Of a DNA stretch of 64,000 nucleotides, positions 61,345 to 64,000 are shown piece by piece. Source of the DNA: CAVWSM01 sp963798505 (GTDB taxonomy: Bacteria; Actinomycetota; Actinomycetes; Jiangellales; Jiangellaceae); the NCBI GenBank assembly GCA_963798505.1, contig CAWCTX010000009.1:248001-312000 (forward strand), given 5' to 3'. How positions within the stretch are numbered: the first letter of the stretch is position 1; every line of letters starts with the position of its first letter. The translations under genes were made by a program, and so were the position numbers. The notes under the pieces were generated by a model. The model was not told where the DNA came from and made no database searches. It saw only the letters and a program-made list of their open reading frames with translations.

Positions 61345-62556
61345 ATGACCGAGCGCCAGCTGCCACGGTGGTCCGAGCTGAAGCCGCTCTTGCGCGCGCG
61401 GCCGTACGAGCCGAATGCGACGAAGCGTCGACTGGCCAAGGCGTTGACGATCGCGGACCTGCGGGCGGCGGCCAAGCGCCGAACGCCCAGAGCGGTGTTC
61501 GACTACACCGACGGCGCCGCCGAGGCGGAGATCAGCCTGCGGCGAGCGCGCGCGCTATTCCACGATCTCGAGTTCCAGCCGTCCGTGTTGCATGACGTAT
61601 CGGCCGTCGACACGACGACGACCATGCTCGGCACGCCGTCACGACTGCCCTTCGCCTTCGCCCCCACCGGCTTCACTCGGTTGATGCATCACGAGGGCGA
61701 GCCCGCGGTGGTGCGGGTGGCCGAGCGCTACGGCATTCCGTACACGCTGTCCACCATGGGCACGACGTCGATCGAAGACGTCGCGGCCGCTGCGCCGGAG
61801 GCGCGCAAGTGGTTCCAGCTCTACGTGTGGAAGGACCGCGCGGCGGGCGAAGAGCTGATGAGCCGCGCGAAAGCGGCGGGTTTCGATGCCCTGGTGCTGA
61901 CCGTCGACGTACCGGTGGCCGGTGCGCGGCTGCGCGACGTACGCAATGGGTTCGCGATTCCACCGGCGCTGTCCGTCAAGACGGTGCTCGACCTGAGCCG
62001 GCACCCGACATGGTGGATGAATCTGCTGACCACCAAGCCGTTGACGTTCGCGTCACTGCACGCTTGGCAGGGGACCATCGCCGAGCTGCTGGACGAGCTG
62101 TTCGACCCGACCATGACGCTGGCCGACCTCGAGTGGCTGCGCGGCTCCTGGGACGGCCCGCTGGTCATCAAGGGTGTGCAGACGGTCTCCGACGCGGTCC
62201 GCATGGTCGAGGCCGGAGCCGATGCGATCCTGCTGTCCAACCACGGCGGTCGCCAACTTGATCGCGCGCCGGTGCCACTACGACTGCTGCCCGACGTGGT
62301 CGACAAGGTCGGTGACGACGCCGAGGTCTGGGTCGACACCGGCATCATGAGCGGTGCCGACATCGTCGCTGCGATCGCGCTGGGCGCCAAGGCGACGATG
62401 GTCGGACGTGCCTACCTGTACGGCCTGATGGCCGGCGGCGAACGCGGCGTGGACCGCGCCGCGGAGATCCTGGCCGGTGAGGTCAGGCGCACCATGGCAC
62501 TGCTCGGCGTGAGCCGGATCGACGAGCTCGGCCCGCAGCACATCCGGCTGCCCTGA
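61345..62556 (+). CDS. lldD: L-lactate dehydrogenase (quinone-type), FMN-dependent, LldD2-like
   Basis: A 403-residue alpha-hydroxyacid dehydrogenase. AFDYTDG-like VFDYTDGAAEAEIS, FAPTGFTRLMHHEG, LSTMGTTSIEDVA and VDVPVAGARLRDVRNGF build the FMN barrel; LLSNHGGRQLDRAP has the catalytic His and VDTGIMSGADIVAAIALGAK the phosphate site. It is close to mycobacterial LldD2 (Rv1872c). It oxidises L-lactate to pyruvate and passes electrons to quinone. GGGAG precedes the ATG. Confidence 0.92.
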   Translation: MTERQLPRWSELKPLLRARPYEPNATKRRLAKALTIADLRAAAKRRTPRAVFDYTDGAAEAEISLRRARALFHDLEFQPSVLHDVSAVDTTTTMLGTPSRLPFAFAPTGFTRLMHHEGEPAVVRVAERYGIPYTLSTMGTTSIEDVAAAAPEARKWFQLYVWKDRAAGEELMSRAKAAGFDALVLTVDVPVAGARLRDVRNGFAIPPALSVKTVLDLSRHPTWWMNLLTTKPLTFASLHAWQGTIAELLDELFDPTMTLADLEWLRGSWDGPLVIKGVQTVSDAVRMVEAGADAILLSNHGGRQLDRAPVPLRLLPDVVDKVGDDAEVWVDTGIMSGADIVAAIALGAKATMVGRAYLYGLMAGGERGVDRAAEILAGEVRRTMALLGVSRIDELGPQHIRLP

Positions 62557-62569
62557 CGCGCGACCCGTG

Positions 62570-63394
62570 TCAGCCGCGCTTGATGCGTCCACGCAACGCC
62601 GCGAAGCACAGCCACATGCTGACGGCACCGACGGCACCAACGGCGAGCAGGGCTTGGCCGAGCTCCTCCCACTCCCAGCCGCGGTAGATCAGGGAGCGCA
62701 GGCCCTCGAGCAGATAGGTGACCGGGTTGAGCGCGGCGACAGTGTCGAGCCAGCCGGACAGCTGCTCTCGCGGGACATAGGACGACGTGAGGAACAGGAA
62801 CGGGAAGAACAGCAGGAAGCTGGAGTTGACCGCCGCCGGGTTGCCGGTCTTGAGGGCGATCGCATAGCCGAAGCCGGCGAACGCGAGGCTCCACAGACCC
62901 GCGAGCGCGATGAAGGCGAGCACGCCGAGCGGCCCGGTTTCGAATCGGACTCCGAGGATGAAGCCCACGGCCAGGATGGGGAGCGTCAACACGCAGGCCA
63001 CTGCCACGTCGGCCGCCAGGTGCCCGAGCAGGATGGCAAGCCGTCGGATCGGCGTCAGCAACAGCCGGTCGAAGTAGCCGTCCTGCACGTCAAGCACCAG
63101 CGCATAGGCCCTGGACACGCCGGTGACACCGAGCAGGATGGCCGTCGGCATCTGGAACGCGGTGAAGTCGAACCCGGGAATGGTGGTCTCGGTCAGGTCC
63201 GAAAGCGTGCCGATGTTGACCAAGAAGAAGAACAGCGCGATGAAGATCGGCGGGATCACCGCCTCCACGTCGCGAGGAACGGCGCGCAATGACCGGCCGG
63301 CAATGGATGCGACGTCGTGGATGAAGCCGGCGGGACGCGCCCGGATGGTGCTGGGCTTGACCGGGACGGGCAGGTTGGCGTCGAGCGTGGTCAT
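62570..63394 (-). CDS. ABC-2 type transporter permease (DrrB-like)
   Basis: A 274-residue membrane protein with six helices, including ALFFFLVNIGTL and the C-terminal AVGAVGAVSMWLCFAALR. The region PVTYLLEGLRSLIYRGWEWE is typical of ABC-2 permeases next to DrrA-type ATPases. The ATG overlaps the ATPase stop (ATGA). It exports a hydrophobic compound or lipid; the substrate is unknown. Confidence 0.88.
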   Translation of the reverse strand: MTTLDANLPVPVKPSTIRARPAGFIHDVASIAGRSLRAVPRDVEAVIPPIFIALFFFLVNIGTLSDLTETTIPGFDFTAFQMPTAILLGVTGVSRAYALVLDVQDGYFDRLLLTPIRRLAILLGHLAADVAVACVLTLPILAVGFILGVRFETGPLGVLAFIALAGLWSLAFAGFGYAIALKTGNPAAVNSSFLLFFPFLFLTSSYVPREQLSGWLDTVAALNPVTYLLEGLRSLIYRGWEWEELGQALLAVGAVGAVSMWLCFAALRGRIKRG

Positions 63395-64000
63395 CGGGTC
63401 ACCTCCGCGCTCTCGGCCCGCGCAGTGCGGTCCGCAGCATCGTCGTCGAACGACTCCTCCGTCTGGATGTGCGTGCCAGTCATCTCGAGGAACACGTCGT
63501 CGAGAGTGGGCGTGCGTAACGTGAGGTGGCGCACTGGGACCCCGCAGCTGTCGAGGGCGACGGCGACCGGTCCGATGGTCGCGGCGCCGTCGGTGGCCGT
63601 GATGACCAGCTCGTTGCCGCGCGCCTCGACGCCTTCAACACCCGTCAGGCGCTCGACCGCCGTGCGCGCGGCCGCCGGATTGCCGTCGAAACGGGCCAGG
63701 ATGACGTCGTTGCCGATGCTGCGCTTGAGGTCGGTCGGGCTGCCCTCGGCCACGAGCCTTCCGTCGTTGATGATGCCGACACGATCGGCGAGGGCGTCGG
63801 CCTCCTCGAGATATTGCGTCGTCAAGAAGATCGTCATGTCCAGCTCGGTGTTGAGCCGACGCACTTCGTCCCACACACGTGCCCGGCTCGCCGGGTCGAG
63901 CCCGGTGGTGGGCTCGTCGAGGAACAGCACTCTGGGGTTGTGCACGAGTGCGGCCGCCAGGTCGAGGCGGCGTCGCATGCCACCGGAATAGGTGCTGATG
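63391..64000 (-). CDS. ABC transporter ATP-binding protein, DrrA-like (partial, cut at window edge)
   Basis: The C-terminal part, about 202 residues. It begins in the signature motif (ISTYSGGMRRRLDLA), with Walker B VLFLDEPTTGLDP, D-loop and the switch His replaced by Gln in LTTQYLEEADALADR as in this subfamily. GTHIQTEES and an acidic tail end it. The Walker A and start lie beyond base 64000. It pairs with the permease at 62570-63394. Confidence 0.9.
   Translation of the reverse strand, partial: ISTYSGGMRRRLDLAAALVHNPRVLFLDEPTTGLDPASRARVWDEVRRLNTELDMTIFLTTQYLEEADALADRVGIINDGRLVAEGSPTDLKRSIGNDVILARFDGNPAAARTAVERLTGVEGVEARGNELVITATDGAATIGPVAVALDSCGVPVRHLTLRTPTLDDVFLEMTGTHIQTEESFDDDAADRTARAESAEVTR

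Noticed and set aside
61345..62556. Part of a mycofactocin cluster (MftD)
   Set aside because: No mftA, mftB or mftC is present nearby and the sequence is closer to LldD2-type lactate dehydrogenase.
1..64000. CRISPR arrays, insertion sequences, prophage or replication origin
   Set aside because: No regularly spaced repeats, transposase or integrase genes, phage structural genes or DnaA-box clusters were seen. The DUF222 gene and palindromic repeats are the only mobile-type remains.

Overview
The window is GC-rich, densely packed actinobacterial chromosome. Rex next to hemACD, a SepX/GlpR-type divisome gene, the 33-residue ribosomal protein bS22, Cds1 and a DUF222/HNH element all point to Actinomycetes; the gene order best fits Propionibacteriales (Nocardioidaceae-like), an inference. 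No stretch over about 300 bases lacks a gene or RNA.

Layout. (1) 1-6127, minus strand: start of an exported protein, tRNA-Ala(CGC) with its terminator, then sepX/glpR, a rimJ-like acetyltransferase, mog, moaC, moeA, galU and cds1. This matches the mycobacterial galU-moeA-rimJ-Rv0996 block. (2) 6150-10639: small genes, a decayed DUF222/HNH endonuclease and a Lrp/AsnC regulator coupled to a threonine/serine dehydratase. (3) 10658-16609, minus: ccsB-resB-ccdA-resA-phosphatase-hemL, a System II cytochrome c maturation operon joined to the first committed haem gene. (4) 16682-20362: a large membrane alpha/beta-hydrolase-like protein and an FAD oxidoreductase. (5) 20373-35124: a carbohydrate locus. 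It holds a LacI regulator, a Liv-type ABC importer, a Gfo/Idh/MocA dehydrogenase, a DUF993 protein, an epimerase, and a second unit with a secreted GSDH-like/LamG protein, a Tat-exported epimerase and two ThuA proteins. Both units carry near-identical LacI-type palindromes just after good promoters, so they look like one regulon. (6) 35796-39180, minus: a trypco2 protein translationally coupled to a trypsin-STAND NTPase-TPR protein, a predicted conflict or signalling system and the best candidate here for undescribed biology. (7) 39271-54587: hemB, hemD, hemC, hemA and rex (with an upstream Rex box), a glutaredoxin, a HAD phosphatase, an acyltransferase, an epimerase, bS22, a small HTH protein, acuC and MarR/DUF1772. 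This parallels Mycobacterium Rv0500A-Rv0512, with a subtilase and a HAF-repeat protein added. (8) 54667-64000: VapBC with its operator, a Vgb-like lipoprotein, a poly-gamma-glutamate hydrolase-like protein, a LuxR-TPR regulator, a LigD-type polymerase, an L-lactate dehydrogenase and an ABC exporter cut by the window edge.

Two window-wide patterns stand out. First, intergenic gaps hold several strong hairpins, two of which (6149-6199 and 46971-47013) are copies of one repeat. Second, six otherwise intact genes carry seven frame breaks, all of the +1 type and two of them in hemL, which suggests insertion-type sequence errors rather than gene decay. I treat those genes as probably functional.
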